A stretch of 64,000 nt of DNA, from assembly GCF_020866965.1 (NCBI RefSeq), contig NZ_JAJATX010000008.1, forward strand, positions 78,925-142,924, in the 5' to 3' direction. The stretch is from Microvirga roseola. Its GTDB lineage: Bacteria; Pseudomonadota; Alphaproteobacteria; Rhizobiales; Beijerinckiaceae. The position numbers were made by a program, and so were the translations under genes. Shown here piece after piece: positions 28,240 to 37,709 of this stretch. The notes beneath the pieces were generated by a model that saw only the letters and a program-made list of their open reading frames with translations, searched no databases and was not told the DNA's origin. Position 1 is the stretch's first letter. Each line of letters opens with the position of its first letter.

Positions 28240-28597
28240 ATCGTGCCCCGTCAATTCATTATTGGTTCCGCGCTTACACGCGCATCACTTGTAATAGTAT
28301 GATAGAACGTTATTTATGCTTATTGCAAGCATGTTACGTCTTGTGGCTCCCGCTGGGGCAAAGCCCCCTCCCTTTGGAGAGGCTCCCTGAGAGGAATGAG
28401 CCGCTCCGGGCCGGCGGCCGCCGCTAAATGCCCCGCGCTTAACAGCTTTTTTACTACGTTCGCCAAAAGCTGCGCCATCGGTCAGAGAACCCGGAGGCGT
28501 CGCCGCGATTCGCCCGCGCCGGCTCTGATCGTCGCGGCGGGCATGGACATGGGGCCATGGGCGTCGCCAGCGTTCCAGTACCCCCTGCGAGCCGGCC
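28240..28597. other. 358-bp divergent intergenic region
   Basis: No convincing gene is seen. It holds a TTACA-N11-TGTAA dyad close to the MerR-type start, an ATGCTT-N5-AAGCAT dyad near 28316-28332 and a GGGGC-AAA-GCCCC hairpin near 28355-28367. It must contain the promoters of the MerR-type gene and the large coiled-coil gene; no promoter could be assigned with confidence. Confidence 0.5.
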
Positions 28598-31500
28598 ATG
28601 AGACGATACGTCCTCCCGAATCTCGACGATCTCGACCTTGAGGCCCGCGATCTGGCGAAGGTCGCAGCACGCCGGGCGGGCCTGAGCCTCGAGGACTGGG
28701 CGGCCCGGATCCTCGCCGGGCAGGACGGCGCGGCCGAAACGCTCACCACGCGCGCCCGCCGGATCACGGCCGAGGACCGGGAGGCGCTCATGGCGGCCGC
28801 CGCGGCCGAGAGCGAGCGCCGTTTCAGGGAGCGGCAGACCGAAGTCCGGATGCCGCGGGAGGCATCCAACACGCGCACCGAGATCGCTCTCGAATCCATG
28901 GCGAGCTGGATGGAGCAGACCGAGGAGCGCCTGACCGAAACGGCCCGCGCCTCCGCCGATCACCGGGACCGGACGACGGAAGCCCTGTCGCAGATCCTGT
29001 CCGCGGTGAAGGACCGCCTCGACACGGTCGAGCAGCGGACGGCTCCGGCCCGCATCGAGTTTCCGGTCCAGGACGCCCTCAAGGCGCTGGCTCCGCTCTC
29101 GGAGACCCTGGTCGGCCTTCGCTCTGACATGTCGCGCCTTGCCGAACGGCTGGAGCAGCCGGGCGCATCGAGCCCCGCGGTGGAGGGAATCCGTGCGGAG
29201 ATCGAGCATCTGCGCTCCTCCATGGAGAGCCTCGCCACCCGCGAGGAGATCACCGCTCTCGACCATGCGGTGAAGGACCTCGCCCGCGGCCTGGACAAAG
29301 GGCGCGCCAGCAAGGACCTCCTCACCCTCGCCTCCTCTGTCGCCGCCCTCTACCGGCAGGTCCAGACCCTCTCGGAGGAGCTGGCGGAGGGCATGCACCG
29401 GCGCCTCGGCGGTGAGATCGAAATTCTCCAGCGCAAGATCGACCGGATCGCCGAGACGGGCGTGGACCGCTCGGTGATCGACTTCCTGAGCAGCCAGATC
29501 GTCGACATGCGCCACGACCTCGCCCAGAGAGCCGAGCCGCAGCAGATCGAGCGCCTGTCCGGCGAGATCGCAGCCCTCGGCGGGCAGATCGCGGAGTTGC
29601 GCGCGCATCAGGTCGGCAAGGCCGATTTCGCGGCCCTCAAGACCTCGCTCGAGAATGTCTGCACGGCGCTCGGCCGCACCGTCGCGGCGCAGGAAGCGAG
29701 CGACGTGCCCGAACAGCTCCAGTCCCTGAGCCAGCGCCTCGACGTTCTCGTGAGCCGTCCGGAGCCGGAGCCCGCCAATCTCGATCCTATCGCCATGCAG
29801 CTCGCGCTCCTGACCGAGCGGATGTCCGAGCTTTCCAGCAGCCGATTCGATCAGGCCGAAGCCCTGACCGAGATGATCGGCCGCCTGTCCTCGCAGGTCC
29901 AGGATGTCGCATCCCGCGAGGCTCCCTCGCAGGAGCCCCTGTTCCGTCGCTTCGACCAGCTCGAGGAGGAAGTGCGGCAGGTCGGCCAGCGGATGGACAC
30001 CTCCGCCCTCGAGCTCATGCTGCGCAATCTCGACGAAAAGCTCGACCGGGCTCCTGCCGGAACGGGCGCGCCCCTCCAGAAGGCCGTGGACGAGGCGGCG
30101 ACCTATCTCAAGAGCCTGCAAGACGAGGCCTCGGGTCTGGCGGAGCGCACCGCCAGGGCCGTGCTCAAGGATATCGGGCCCAGCCTGCCGCATCCCGGCG
30201 ACGTGGACGCCCTCAAGCAGGGCTTCGTCGAGCTGAAGGCTCTGCAGGCTCGCGCCGACAAGAAGACCCAGGAGACCCTGCGCGCCGTTCACGGCGCGCT
30301 CGAAACGCTGATCGCCCGCTTCCCGGACCAGGGCGTCGCCCTGCGCCTCGCCGGGGCAGGCATCCACACGCAGCCGGAACGCGCGCCGGAGAAGCTTCCC
30401 TCGGCCGACCGTCTGGAAGCCGCCGTGCGCCGGCTTCATGCGGCCGCCCTGTCCCAGATGGAGGAGGTCTCCGCCTCCCTCGCAGCGGTCGACGCCACGG
30501 AGCCTCGCGTCGTTTCGATGACGAGCAGGGCGTCGCCCGGCCTCGAATCGCCTGCCGCGGCCTCCCCGCAGCAGGAGGCCGAACTCGGCAATCTGCGCGC
30601 GAGCTTCATCGCGGCGGCCCGCCGCGCCGCGCAGACCATCATACCGGACAGGTCCGAACCGGAACTGTCCGCGCCCGCGGATACGGGAGCCAACCTCCGT
30701 CATGAGGCCGGGCGCGGCCCGGCGGACGAAGCCGCGCTCCCGATGCCCTCTCTCCTCGAGCGTCTCCGCCGAACCCTGGACAGCCATCGCCGTCCCCTTC
30801 TCCTGGGGATCGCCCTCCTGATCCTTGCCGCCGGCACGGCGCAGGTCCTGCTGGCGGGAAGGCATGCGCCGTCCCTCACCGCGGCATCGCCCGACGTCGC
30901 GCCGGTCGAGACGGCAAACGCCGTCGGCACGTTGCCCCCTGCGGATGGGGCGGGCCTGTTCCGCGCCGTGAGCCTTTCCGAAACCGCCTCCCATTTTGCC
31001 CTTCCGGCTCAGGCGAAGTTCTTCATCGACCCCACCACGGTGGGCGTCATTCCGGAAGAGGCGCCCGCCGTCCTGAGGCAGGCGGCGCTCTCCGGCGATG
31101 CGGCGGCGCTCTACGCCATCGCCGCGCAGGCGGCCGAAGGGCGCGGGATCCCCCAGGACATGACCCTGGCCCTGCGGCTCTTCGAGCGGGCGGCCCAGGC
31201 CGGCCTGCCCCCGGCTCAGGAACGGCTCGCCATGATCTACGACAAGGGGGCGGGCGTTCCCCGGGACGCGAAGCTCGCCGCCACCTGGTACGAGCGCGCG
31301 GCCCAGGGCGGCAACATCCGCTCCATGCACAACCTCGCCACCCTGCTCGCCTCCGGCGCGCTCGGGAAGCCGGACTACGCGGCGGCGATGCGCTGGTTCG
31401 GCGAGGCCGCCGCCGGAGGCTGGCGCGACAGCCAGTTCAACATGGGCGTGCTCCTGGCCCGCGGCGCCGGCGGGGTCAAGAACCTGGCCGAGGCTTTCAC

Positions 31501-31714
31501 GTGGTTCGCGCTCGCGGCCCGGCAGGGCGATGCGGAAGCGGGCAAAAGGCGCGACGAGATCGCGGCGCGGCTCTCCGCCGCCGATCTCCGGACCGCCCAG
31601 GCGGCTCTGGAGCAATGGCGGGCGCGCACTGTGGACCCGGAGGCCAACGATATTCCGGTCTCGTCCCCAGGCCAGACGGTGGCCCTGGATCGAACCGGAG
31701 CGGACAGGAGTTGA
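28598..31714 (+). CDS. Large coiled-coil membrane protein with periplasmic Sel1 repeats (PodJ-like architecture)
   Basis: The 1038-residue protein has a long N-terminal region of heptad-like coiled coil (about residues 85-650, with repeated LxxQLxxL-type spacing). A low-complexity linker and one membrane helix follow near residues 731-755 (LLLGIALLILAAGTAQVLLA). The C-terminal half has at least four Sel1/TPR-like repeats (about 830-1010: AAEGRGIPQDMTLALRLFER, YDKGAGVPRDAKLAATWYER and similar). This is the topology of the polarity factor PodJ and related alphaproteobacterial localisation proteins. Cytoplasmic coils would recruit partners at a cell pole, and the Sel1 part would face the periplasm. 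Sequence identity to PodJ cannot be judged here. ATG 28598 begins MRRYVLPNLDDLDLEARDLA. Confidence 0.8.
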   Translation: MRRYVLPNLDDLDLEARDLAKVAARRAGLSLEDWAARILAGQDGAAETLTTRARRITAEDREALMAAAAAESERRFRERQTEVRMPREASNTRTEIALESMASWMEQTEERLTETARASADHRDRTTEALSQILSAVKDRLDTVEQRTAPARIEFPVQDALKALAPLSETLVGLRSDMSRLAERLEQPGASSPAVEGIRAEIEHLRSSMESLATREEITALDHAVKDLARGLDKGRASKDLLTLASSVAALYRQVQTLSEELAEGMHRRLGGEIEILQRKIDRIAETGVDRSVIDFLSSQIVDMRHDLAQRAEPQQIERLSGEIAALGGQIAELRAHQVGKADFAALKTSLENVCTALGRTVAAQEASDVPEQLQSLSQRLDVLVSRPEPEPANLDPIAMQLALLTERMSELSSSRFDQAEALTEMIGRLSSQVQDVASREAPSQEPLFRRFDQLEEEVRQVGQRMDTSALELMLRNLDEKLDRAPAGTGAPLQKAVDEAATYLKSLQDEASGLAERTARAVLKDIGPSLPHPGDVDALKQGFVELKALQARADKKTQETLRAVHGALETLIARFPDQGVALRLAGAGIHTQPERAPEKLPSADRLEAAVRRLHAAALSQMEEVSASLAAVDATEPRVVSMTSRASPGLESPAAASPQQEAELGNLRASFIAAARRAAQTIIPDRSEPELSAPADTGANLRHEAGRGPADEAALPMPSLLERLRRTLDSHRRPLLLGIALLILAAGTAQVLLAGRHAPSLTAASPDVAPVETANAVGTLPPADGAGLFRAVSLSETASHFALPAQAKFFIDPTTVGVIPEEAPAVLRQAALSGDAAALYAIAAQAAEGRGIPQDMTLALRLFERAAQAGLPPAQERLAMIYDKGAGVPRDAKLAATWYERAAQGGNIRSMHNLATLLASGALGKPDYAAAMRWFGEAAAGGWRDSQFNMGVLLARGAGGVKNLAEAFTWFALAARQGDAEAGKRRDEIAARLSAADLRTAQAALEQWRARTVDPEANDIPVSSPGQTVALDRTGADRS

Positions 31715-31817
31715 AACCACGGATGGCGGCTGTCACCTTCCGTTCATCAGGTGAGCCGTAAACCGCCTGACGATGTCCTAACAACAGGATGGCTGCGCCG
31801 GCCATAGGGGAACCGGG

Positions 31818-32747
31818 TTGCAAATCTATTTGCCTATCGCCGAAATGCCTGTGAGCGTACTTCTCATTCTGGGAATGGGTGCGGCGGTCGGCTTCATATC
31901 GGGCCTCTTCGGCATTGGCGGCGGCTTTCTCATGACGCCGCTCCTGATCTTCATCGGCATTCCGCCGGCGGTCGCGGTCGCGACCCAGACCGCGCAGATC
32001 GTCGCCTCCTCCACCACCAGCGTCCTCGGGGCCCTGCGCCGCAGGGCGCTCGACATGAAACTCGGCGGGATCCTCGTCGCCGGAGGCTTCGTCGGCTCGG
32101 TGCTGGGCGTCTGGTTCTTCGCGGCGGCCCGGCGGGCGGGCCTGCTCGATCTCGTGATCGTCGTCTCCTACGTGACGCTCTTCACCGTGGTCGGCAGCCT
32201 CATGCTGAAGGAGAGCATCCGGGAGTTCTGGACTAAGAGGAAAGGCGGCTCCGTGCGCCCGCGGCGCAGGGCCGGCGAGCACCCGCCCTATCTCGGCTGG
32301 CCGCTGCGCATGCGTTTCTACCGCTCGAAGCTCTACGTGAGCGTGATCCCGATCACGGGGCTCGCCCTCTTCGTCGGCTTCGCGGGCGCGCTGCTCGGCA
32401 TCGGCGGCGGCTTCATCGTGGTCCCGGCGCTGCTCTACATCTTCCGGGTGCCGACCACCATCGTCGTGGGGACCTCCCAGTTCCAGATCGTCTGCACGAC
32501 CATCGTCGCCCTGGTCCTGCACGCGGTGCAGAACCAGGCAGTGGACCTCGTTCTCGCCATCCTGCTCATCGTCGGCGGCGTCTTCGGAGCGCAGTTCGGC
32601 GCACGGGTCGGGCGTAACCTGAGGGCCGAACTCTTCCGTTTCCTGCTCGCGATCCTGCTGCTGGCCGTGGGCCTGCGCTTCGCGCTCGAACTCGTGGTTC
32701 GCCCGGAGGATCCCTTCACCGTCACGACGCAGGAGGTCCACCAGTGA
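31818..32747 (+). CDS. TauE/SafE-family sulfite/organosulfonate exporter-like permease
   Basis: The 309-residue protein has about eight membrane helices in two repeats, each with the family glycine motif (FISGLFGIGGGFLMTPLL and FVGFAGALLGIGGGFIVVPALL). It belongs to Pfam PF01925 and probably moves a small sulfur-containing or organic anion across the inner membrane. The best start is TTG 31818, 7 bases after a GGGG ribosome-binding site; ATG 31845 is an alternative. Its stop overlaps the GTG start of the TIGR02186-family gene, a pairing seen widely in Hyphomicrobiales. Confidence 0.88.
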   Translation: MQIYLPIAEMPVSVLLILGMGAAVGFISGLFGIGGGFLMTPLLIFIGIPPAVAVATQTAQIVASSTTSVLGALRRRALDMKLGGILVAGGFVGSVLGVWFFAAARRAGLLDLVIVVSYVTLFTVVGSLMLKESIREFWTKRKGGSVRPRRRAGEHPPYLGWPLRMRFYRSKLYVSVIPITGLALFVGFAGALLGIGGGFIVVPALLYIFRVPTTIVVGTSQFQIVCTTIVALVLHAVQNQAVDLVLAILLIVGGVFGAQFGARVGRNLRAELFRFLLAILLLAVGLRFALELVVRPEDPFTVTTQEVHQ

Positions 32748-33505
32748 GAGCGCTGGGCCTTCTCCTGTTCTTCCTGTGCAGCATCACGGCCGCCTCGGCG
32801 GAGAACCTGATCATCACCCTGTCGAACCACCGGGTGCTGATCAGCTCCAATTATACCGGCACGTCGATCGCGGTGTTCGGCACCATCGAGCGGGATGCGC
32901 AGACGGTCGCCCGCAGCGCAGGCTACGACATCGTGGTCACCGTGCGCGGGCCGCTGCAGTTTCTCGTCGTGCGCGAGAAGGAGCAGTTCGGGCCGGTCTG
33001 GATCAACCAGGGTCAACAGAAATTTCCCATGGCCCCGGCCTACCTGAGCGTGCTGACCTCACGGCCCGTCGCGGAAATGACGAGCATTCAGCTGCGCCAG
33101 CGGCAGAAGATCGGCCTGTGGGCCATCATCAACTCCCCCGATCTCACCAACGAGCGCAGCGGAGCGGACCAGCCCTTCCGCGAGGCCCTCTACCGCATCA
33201 GGTCGCAGGAGGGGCTCTATCTGGAGGATCCCCGGGGCGTCTCGTTCCTGACGCCCACGATCTTCCGCGCCAACATCCCCCTGCCCGCCACCGCCCCTCC
33301 GGGCACGTACGACGTGGAGGTCACGCTGCTCGCGGACACGGTGATCCTCGACCGCGAGGTGACCCATTTCGAGCTGGTCAAGACCGGCTTCGAGCAGCAG
33401 GTAGGCGAGGTCGCCCGGGACTGGTCGGCCCTCTACGGCCTTGCAACCGCGCTCATCGCCATCCTCTTCGGCTGGGTCGCCAACGTCATCTTCAGGCGGG
33501 ATTAA
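32744..33505 (+). CDS. TIGR02186-family (Alph_Pro_TM) exported membrane protein
   Basis: The 253-residue protein has an N-terminal signal sequence (LLLFFLCSITAASA), a beta-rich body (LIITLSNHRVLISSNYTGTS, VTVRGP) and a C-terminal membrane helix (LYGLATALIAILFGWVANVIF) followed by RRD. It matches the alphaproteobacterial family TIGR02186/PF09608 of unknown function. The start is GTG 32744 in a GTGA overlap with the permease stop, with AGGAGGT just upstream. Coupling suggests that it is a periplasm-facing partner of the TauE-like permease. No enzymatic motif was seen. Confidence 0.85.
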   Translation: MRALGLLLFFLCSITAASAENLIITLSNHRVLISSNYTGTSIAVFGTIERDAQTVARSAGYDIVVTVRGPLQFLVVREKEQFGPVWINQGQQKFPMAPAYLSVLTSRPVAEMTSIQLRQRQKIGLWAIINSPDLTNERSGADQPFREALYRIRSQEGLYLEDPRGVSFLTPTIFRANIPLPATAPPGTYDVEVTLLADTVILDREVTHFELVKTGFEQQVGEVARDWSALYGLATALIAILFGWVANVIFRRD

Positions 33506-33523
33506 GAAGCCCTTGTCTGTCCG

Positions 33524-33625
33524 TGTCGTTCCCGGCCGGAGCGAAGCGGAGGGGAAGGGAATCCACCCGTCTGCGCCGCGCCAATGGGTCCCCTTCCCGG
33601 CCCTGACGGGCCGCCGGGGATGACA
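33524..33625. repeat. Dispersed imperfect palindrome, family A, copy 2
   Basis: It reads TGTCGTTCCCGGCCGGAGCG at one end and GGCCGCCGGGGATGACA at the other, with the same inner AAGGGAATCCA arm as copy 1. It lies between the convergent TIGR02186-family and pdeM genes, where it may serve as a shared transcript end. Confidence 0.8.
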
Positions 33626-33633
33626 ACAGGACC

Positions 33634-34335
33634 TCAATCCCGGCAGAGCATGGACTTCGCGATGGCGAAGATGCGCTCCGTGCCGATGAGGTGAGCGGTG
33701 AAGCCCTTCGGGAAAAGCGGCTTGAAGGCGGCGTCGCAGGCATTCAGCCCGCCCGCATAGGCGCCGAGCGCCGGCATCACGCAGCGCACGCCATCGGTCA
33801 CGAAGCAGCGCCGCCGGGTGGCGCGCCCGCGCATCACCACCTTGCCGACCGGGTGAAGGTGGCCTGCGATCTCCGCCTGCTCGCCGGCCGAAGGCTCGTG
33901 GCGCAGGGTCAGGCCGCCCAGCGCCATCTCCTCCACCACCTCGCCCCCGATGCTCTCCGGCAGGATGCGGTCGTGGTTGCCCGTGACCCAGATCCAGTCG
34001 CGCCCCTTCTGCACATCGGCGAGCGTGGCGCGCTCCTCGGTTCCGAGCCGGTCCGGCCCGCCGATGTCGTGGAAGCTGTCGCCCAGCGCGATGACGGTTT
34101 TCGGATCGAAGCGGAAAACCGCCTCGGAGAGGGCGACAAGCGTCTCGCGGGTATCGTAGGGCGGCAGCATCATGCCGCGCCTGGCGAAGGACGAGCCCTT
34201 CTCGAAATGGAGGTCCGCCACGAGCAGCGCGTCGTGCGCCGGCAGGACCATCGCCCCGGTGAGGTCGAGGATGGCCGCCTGACCGTTCAGGTCGATCTCG
34301 TAGGTTGTCTGTTTGTTCTTGAGCAAAGCCGTCAC
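33634..34335 (-). CDS. pdeM: Ligase-associated DNA damage response endonuclease PdeM
   Basis: The 233-residue protein is a calcineurin-like phosphoesterase: VADLHFEKGSSFARRG (DLH metal ligands), VIALGDSFHD, VTGNHDRIL and GHLHPV. It matches the metallophosphoesterase of the ligase-associated DNA damage response cluster (TIGR04123; PdeM in Pseudomonas putida), a manganese-dependent DNA endonuclease. It starts with GTG 34335, which overlaps the stop of the Lhr-type helicase gene (GTGA), so the two are co-translated. The other half of the cluster (exonuclease and ligase) is 6 kb away on the opposite strand. Confidence 0.93.
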   Translation of the reverse strand: MTALLKNKQTTYEIDLNGQAAILDLTGAMVLPAHDALLVADLHFEKGSSFARRGMMLPPYDTRETLVALSEAVFRFDPKTVIALGDSFHDIGGPDRLGTEERATLADVQKGRDWIWVTGNHDRILPESIGGEVVEEMALGGLTLRHEPSAGEQAEIAGHLHPVGKVVMRGRATRRRCFVTDGVRCVMPALGAYAGGLNACDAAFKPLFPKGFTAHLIGTERIFAIAKSMLCRD

Positions 34336-37019
34336 GCCAAAGCCTCGTCGAGAAGCGCCGCTTCCGCCTCGGCCAGAATCTCGTCCGCATCGTCGCTATA
34401 GACGCGCTCGCGGCCGATCTCCAGCATGACGGACACGCTTAAGGGAGAAACCCGGTCGAGCGGCTTGTGGATGATTCGCCCCCGGATGCGCTCCAACATC
34501 ATGCCGAGGCGCCTCACGTCGAGGAGTCCCGTTGCCGCATCCGCCCGCGCCGCCCGCAGCAGCACATGGTCGGGCTCGTGCTTGCGCAGCACGTCATAGA
34601 CGAGATCGGTGGAGATCGTGACCTGACGGCCGGTCTTCTTCTCTCCGGGAAAGCGGCGCTCGATGAGGCCCGCGATCACGGCGCATTGGCGGAAGGTGCG
34701 CTTCATGAGGGCGGATTCCGCGAGCCAGTCCTCCAGGTCGTCGCCCAGCATGTCCTCGGAGAAAAGCTCATCCAGGAAGCCCGCATCGCGCGCCGCCTTT
34801 GCGGCGATGTCGCCCGAGGCATAGACTGCGATGCCGTAGTCGTTCGCCACGAAGCCGAGGGGCTTGATCCGCGCGCGCTCCAGGCGGCGGGTGAGCAGCA
34901 TGCCCAGCGTCTGGTGCGCGAGCCTGCCCTCGAAGGGAAAGCAGGTCATGTAGAAGCGGTTGCCGCGCGGAAACGTCTCGACCAGCAGATCGCGCGGCCC
35001 CGGCACGACAGAGCGCCGCCGCTGCTGCAGGAGCCATTCCGTCATCTGCGGCGGCAGCCGGTCCCACTCGAAGGGATCGGCGAGGATGGCGCGCACGCGG
35101 GCGGCGAGAAAGGTCGAGAGAGGAAACTTCCCGCCCTCGTAGGACGGGATCATCGGATCGGTTCCGGCGCCGGCCCGCGTCGCCAGCACCTCGTCCTCGG
35201 CGATGCCCTCGAAACGCAGGACCTCGCCTGCAAACAGGAAGGTGTCGCCGGGCGTGAGCGTCTCCGCGAAATACTCCTCGATCTCGCCGAGGATGCGTCC
35301 GCGCGGCAGCACGGTGCCCGGCCGCGAGCGCATGGACCTGCCGAGCCGCACCTTGATCATGCTCGACTCGACAATGGTGCCGACATTCAGCCGGTACTGC
35401 TGCGCGACCTTCGCATCGCGCACGCGCCACAGCCCGTCCTGCCCCCTCACGATCTTGGCGAAGCGCTCGTAGGCGCGAAGGGCATAACCGCCGGTGGCGA
35501 CGAAGGCGACGCAGGCCTCGAAGTCTTCCCAGGTGAGTTGCGCGTAAGGCGCGGCGGAGCGGACCTCCTCGTAAAGCTCTTCGAGCCTGAACGGCTCGGC
35601 GCAGGCCATGCCGAGGATGTGCTGGCAGAGCACGTCGAGCGCGCCGATGCGCGCGTCCGGCGTATCCTGCGCCGCCTCGTGCACAGCATCCAAGGCCGCG
35701 CGGCATTCGAGAATCTCGAAGCGGTTGGCAGGAACGAGATAGGCCTCCGACGGCTCGTCCATGCGATGGTTCGAGCGGCCGATGCGCTGCATGATGCGCG
35801 AGGCTCCCTTGGGCGCGCCCACATTCACCACGAGGTCCACATCGCCCCAGTCGATGCCCAAATCGAGGGTCGCGGTGCAGACCACGGCCTTCAGCTTTCC
35901 CGCCGCCATCGCCTCCTCGACCCGGCGGCGCTGCGCCACGTCGAGAGAGCCGTGATGGAGCGCGATGGCGAGTCCGTCGTCATTGAGCCTCCAGAGTTCC
36001 TGGAAGGTGTATTCCGCCTGCAGCCGCGTATTGACGAAGACGAGCGTGGTCTTGTGCGCGCGGATGAGTTCATAGATCGCGGGCATCGAGAGAGAAGCCG
36101 TGTGTCCCGCAAGCGGCAGGCGCTCCTCGAGTTCGAGCATGCGGATGTCGGGCTGCGCCCCGCCCTCGGCGACGACGAGATCGGCCATCGGCATTTCCCC
36201 TCCCCCCTGCGGGGAGGGGCCAGGGGTGGGGGGGGTTCGGCGGGGCGAGCGTTCAACCGACTTTGGCGCTGTACCGGCGTTTGCGTTCGCTGGGTGGCCT
36301 GCAGAGCTTCGACTTTCCGACCCCCACCCTTTATCCCTCCCCGCAAGGGGGAGGGAATTCGCGGAAAGCTGCCCCGCCAGATACCTCCTCAGCTCGTCCG
36401 GCTCGCGCACGGTCGCGGACAGGCCCACGGCGGCGGCCTCCGGCGCAAGCGTCATCAGCCGCGCGAGACCGAGTGACAGGAGGTCCCCGCGCTTCGACGT
36501 GACCAACGAATGCAGCTCGTCGAGCACTACCCGCCGCAGATTTTGGAAGAACTCCCGCGCCTCAGGATGGGCGAGCAGCAACGCCAGCTGCTCCGGCGTG
36601 GTGAGCAGGATATCCGGCGGCCGCTCGATCTGCCGCGCGCGCTTGTGCGAGGGCGTGTCGCCGGTGCGCGTCTCAATGCGGATGGGAAGCCCCATCTCCG
36701 CGACGGGCCGCTCAAGATTGCGGGCGATGTCCGTGGCGAGCGCCTTCAGGGGGGAGATGTAGAGCGTGTGCAGGCCCTGCTTTTCCTGGCTCTTTTGCTT
36801 GCTCTTTCCCTTGCCCCCTGCCCTGTCCGCCAGCTCCACCAGGCTCGGCAGGAACCCCGCCAGCGTCTTGCCCGCCCCCGTGGGCGCGACGAGCAGCACG
36901 GAGCGGCCCTCCTTCGCCTTAGCGAGCAGATCGAGCTGATGCGCCCTCGGCGTCCAGCCGCGGCCTGCGAACCAGTCACGGAAGGTCTTGGGGAGAAGGG
37001 ATGGGGAGGCTTTCGGCAT
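34332..37019 (-). CDS. Ligase-associated DNA damage response DEXH-box helicase (Lhr-Core type) with an in-frame repeat insertion
   Basis: From ATG 37019 the protein has 895 residues. Motifs: Walker A APTGAGKT (residues 45-52), VVLDELHSLV (DEXH-type), VGLSATV, LVFVNTRLQAE, ALHHGSLDVAQRRRVE and QRIGRSNHR. A winged-helix region and the Lhr-core C-terminal domain follow. This 3'-5' SF2 translocase (TIGR04121) acts with PdeM, an MBL exonuclease and an ATP-dependent ligase in DNA repair. Residues about 221-276 are foreign: a proline/glycine/serine-rich stretch ending PTPGPSPQGGGE, encoded by a palindromic repeat at 36194-36357 between the two RecA lobes. A start at ATG 37058 (MAKSPRAS) is also possible, since neither has a strong ribosome-binding site. 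Confidence 0.92.
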   Translation of the reverse strand: MPKASPSLLPKTFRDWFAGRGWTPRAHQLDLLAKAKEGRSVLLVAPTGAGKTLAGFLPSLVELADRAGGKGKSKQKSQEKQGLHTLYISPLKALATDIARNLERPVAEMGLPIRIETRTGDTPSHKRARQIERPPDILLTTPEQLALLLAHPEAREFFQNLRRVVLDELHSLVTSKRGDLLSLGLARLMTLAPEAAAVGLSATVREPDELRRYLAGQLSANSLPLAGRDKGWGSESRSSAGHPANANAGTAPKSVERSPRRTPPTPGPSPQGGGEMPMADLVVAEGGAQPDIRMLELEERLPLAGHTASLSMPAIYELIRAHKTTLVFVNTRLQAEYTFQELWRLNDDGLAIALHHGSLDVAQRRRVEEAMAAGKLKAVVCTATLDLGIDWGDVDLVVNVGAPKGASRIMQRIGRSNHRMDEPSEAYLVPANRFEILECRAALDAVHEAAQDTPDARIGALDVLCQHILGMACAEPFRLEELYEEVRSAAPYAQLTWEDFEACVAFVATGGYALRAYERFAKIVRGQDGLWRVRDAKVAQQYRLNVGTIVESSMIKVRLGRSMRSRPGTVLPRGRILGEIEEYFAETLTPGDTFLFAGEVLRFEGIAEDEVLATRAGAGTDPMIPSYEGGKFPLSTFLAARVRAILADPFEWDRLPPQMTEWLLQQRRRSVVPGPRDLLVETFPRGNRFYMTCFPFEGRLAHQTLGMLLTRRLERARIKPLGFVANDYGIAVYASGDIAAKAARDAGFLDELFSEDMLGDDLEDWLAESALMKRTFRQCAVIAGLIERRFPGEKKTGRQVTISTDLVYDVLRKHEPDHVLLRAARADAATGLLDVRRLGMMLERIRGRIIHKPLDRVSPLSVSVMLEIGRERVYSDDADEILAEAEAALLDEALA
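36194..36357. repeat. Family B palindromic repeat inserted in frame in the helicase gene
   Basis: About 164 bp bounded by CCCCTCCCCCCTGCGGGGAG and CTCCCCGCAAGGGGGAGGGA. The ends are inverted repeats of each other and each is a small hairpin. An inner element (GCTTCGACTTTCCGACCCCC) is the reverse complement of one in the DNA ligase copy. The insertion keeps the reading frame and adds about 55 residues. Related copies are at 41582-41741 (in the ligase gene) and 39631-39716 (between genes). Confidence 0.85.
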
Positions 37020-37136
37020 GCAGAGCCGAAGATAGGACGCCCTCGGCGACTTAGCCATGGCAGAGGACGCACCCTGCAATCGGCCAGCTTGACCTTGTGC
37101 CCCCCTTCCCCTTTGCTGGCCCGGGAGGACAGGCCT

Positions 37137-37621
37137 GTGAGCTACCACATCCGAACGGCCCGGCGGGACGAGCTGGAAGAGATTGGCCGGCTCTATCACG
37201 CCGTCTGGCTCGAAACGCAGGCTCCCCTCCAGCCCCGCAGCGTCGCCGAATACCGGAACGAGGCCTTCTTCATCGCCCGGGTTCGCCGCCTCCCCTCTTC
37301 GCCCCTCGTCGCAGTCTCACAGAATGCAATCCTCGGCTTTTCCGCATGGAGCGGCAACTATCTCGGCCAGCTCTACGTGCTGCCGGAAGGACGCTCCCTC
37401 GGCCTCGGGCGCTCGCTCCTGCAGGAAAGCGAGAACGCCATGCGCGCCTCAGGCTCGGACTGCGCCTCCCTCCATTGCTGGTCGGCAACGACAGGGGCCG
37501 CTCCTTCTATGAGCGGAGCGGCTGGCGGGTTTCGTCCACCCTCACGGAGGAGGCCGAGACCCTGAACGGCCCGGTTCCGGTGGCATGCTGGGAAATGACG
37601 AAGGACCTGCGCGCCGCCTGA
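37137..37621 (+). pseudogene. GNAT-family N-acetyltransferase, broken by one single-base deletion
   Basis: GTG 37137, after GGGAGGAC, starts SYHIRTARRDELEEIGRLYH, the first GNAT strand and helix. The acetyl-CoA loop LYVLPEGRSLGLGRSLLQES follows. At about 37476-37479 (CATTGCTGG) the frame is lost. The expected continuation LVGNDRGRSFYERSGWRVSS is in another frame and ends at TGA 37619-37621. The span of 485 bases is one short of 162 codons, as if one C were missing from TGCCTGG. An intact protein would acetylate a small amine in the cytoplasm. The gene is divergent from the Lhr-type helicase gene. Confidence 0.8.
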
Positions 37622-37709
37622 CAGGGGACGAGCCTCGGCCCGCTTGCCATCCGGCCGGGATCGTTTCAGCTTGGCCTCAACGCCACCACGACAACAAGGG
37701 CTTGCCACC

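Noticed and set aside
28454..31720. A 1088-codon open frame on the minus strand, opposite the coiled-coil/Sel1 gene
   Set aside because: It is an antisense shadow of high-GC coding DNA: arginine- and glycine-rich, no domain, and the plus-strand frame has clear coiled-coil and Sel1 structure.
36510..37136. Upstream open frame ahead of the GNAT gene
   Set aside because: It is antisense to the Lhr-type helicase gene. GTG 37137 with GGGAGGAC starts the GNAT fold.
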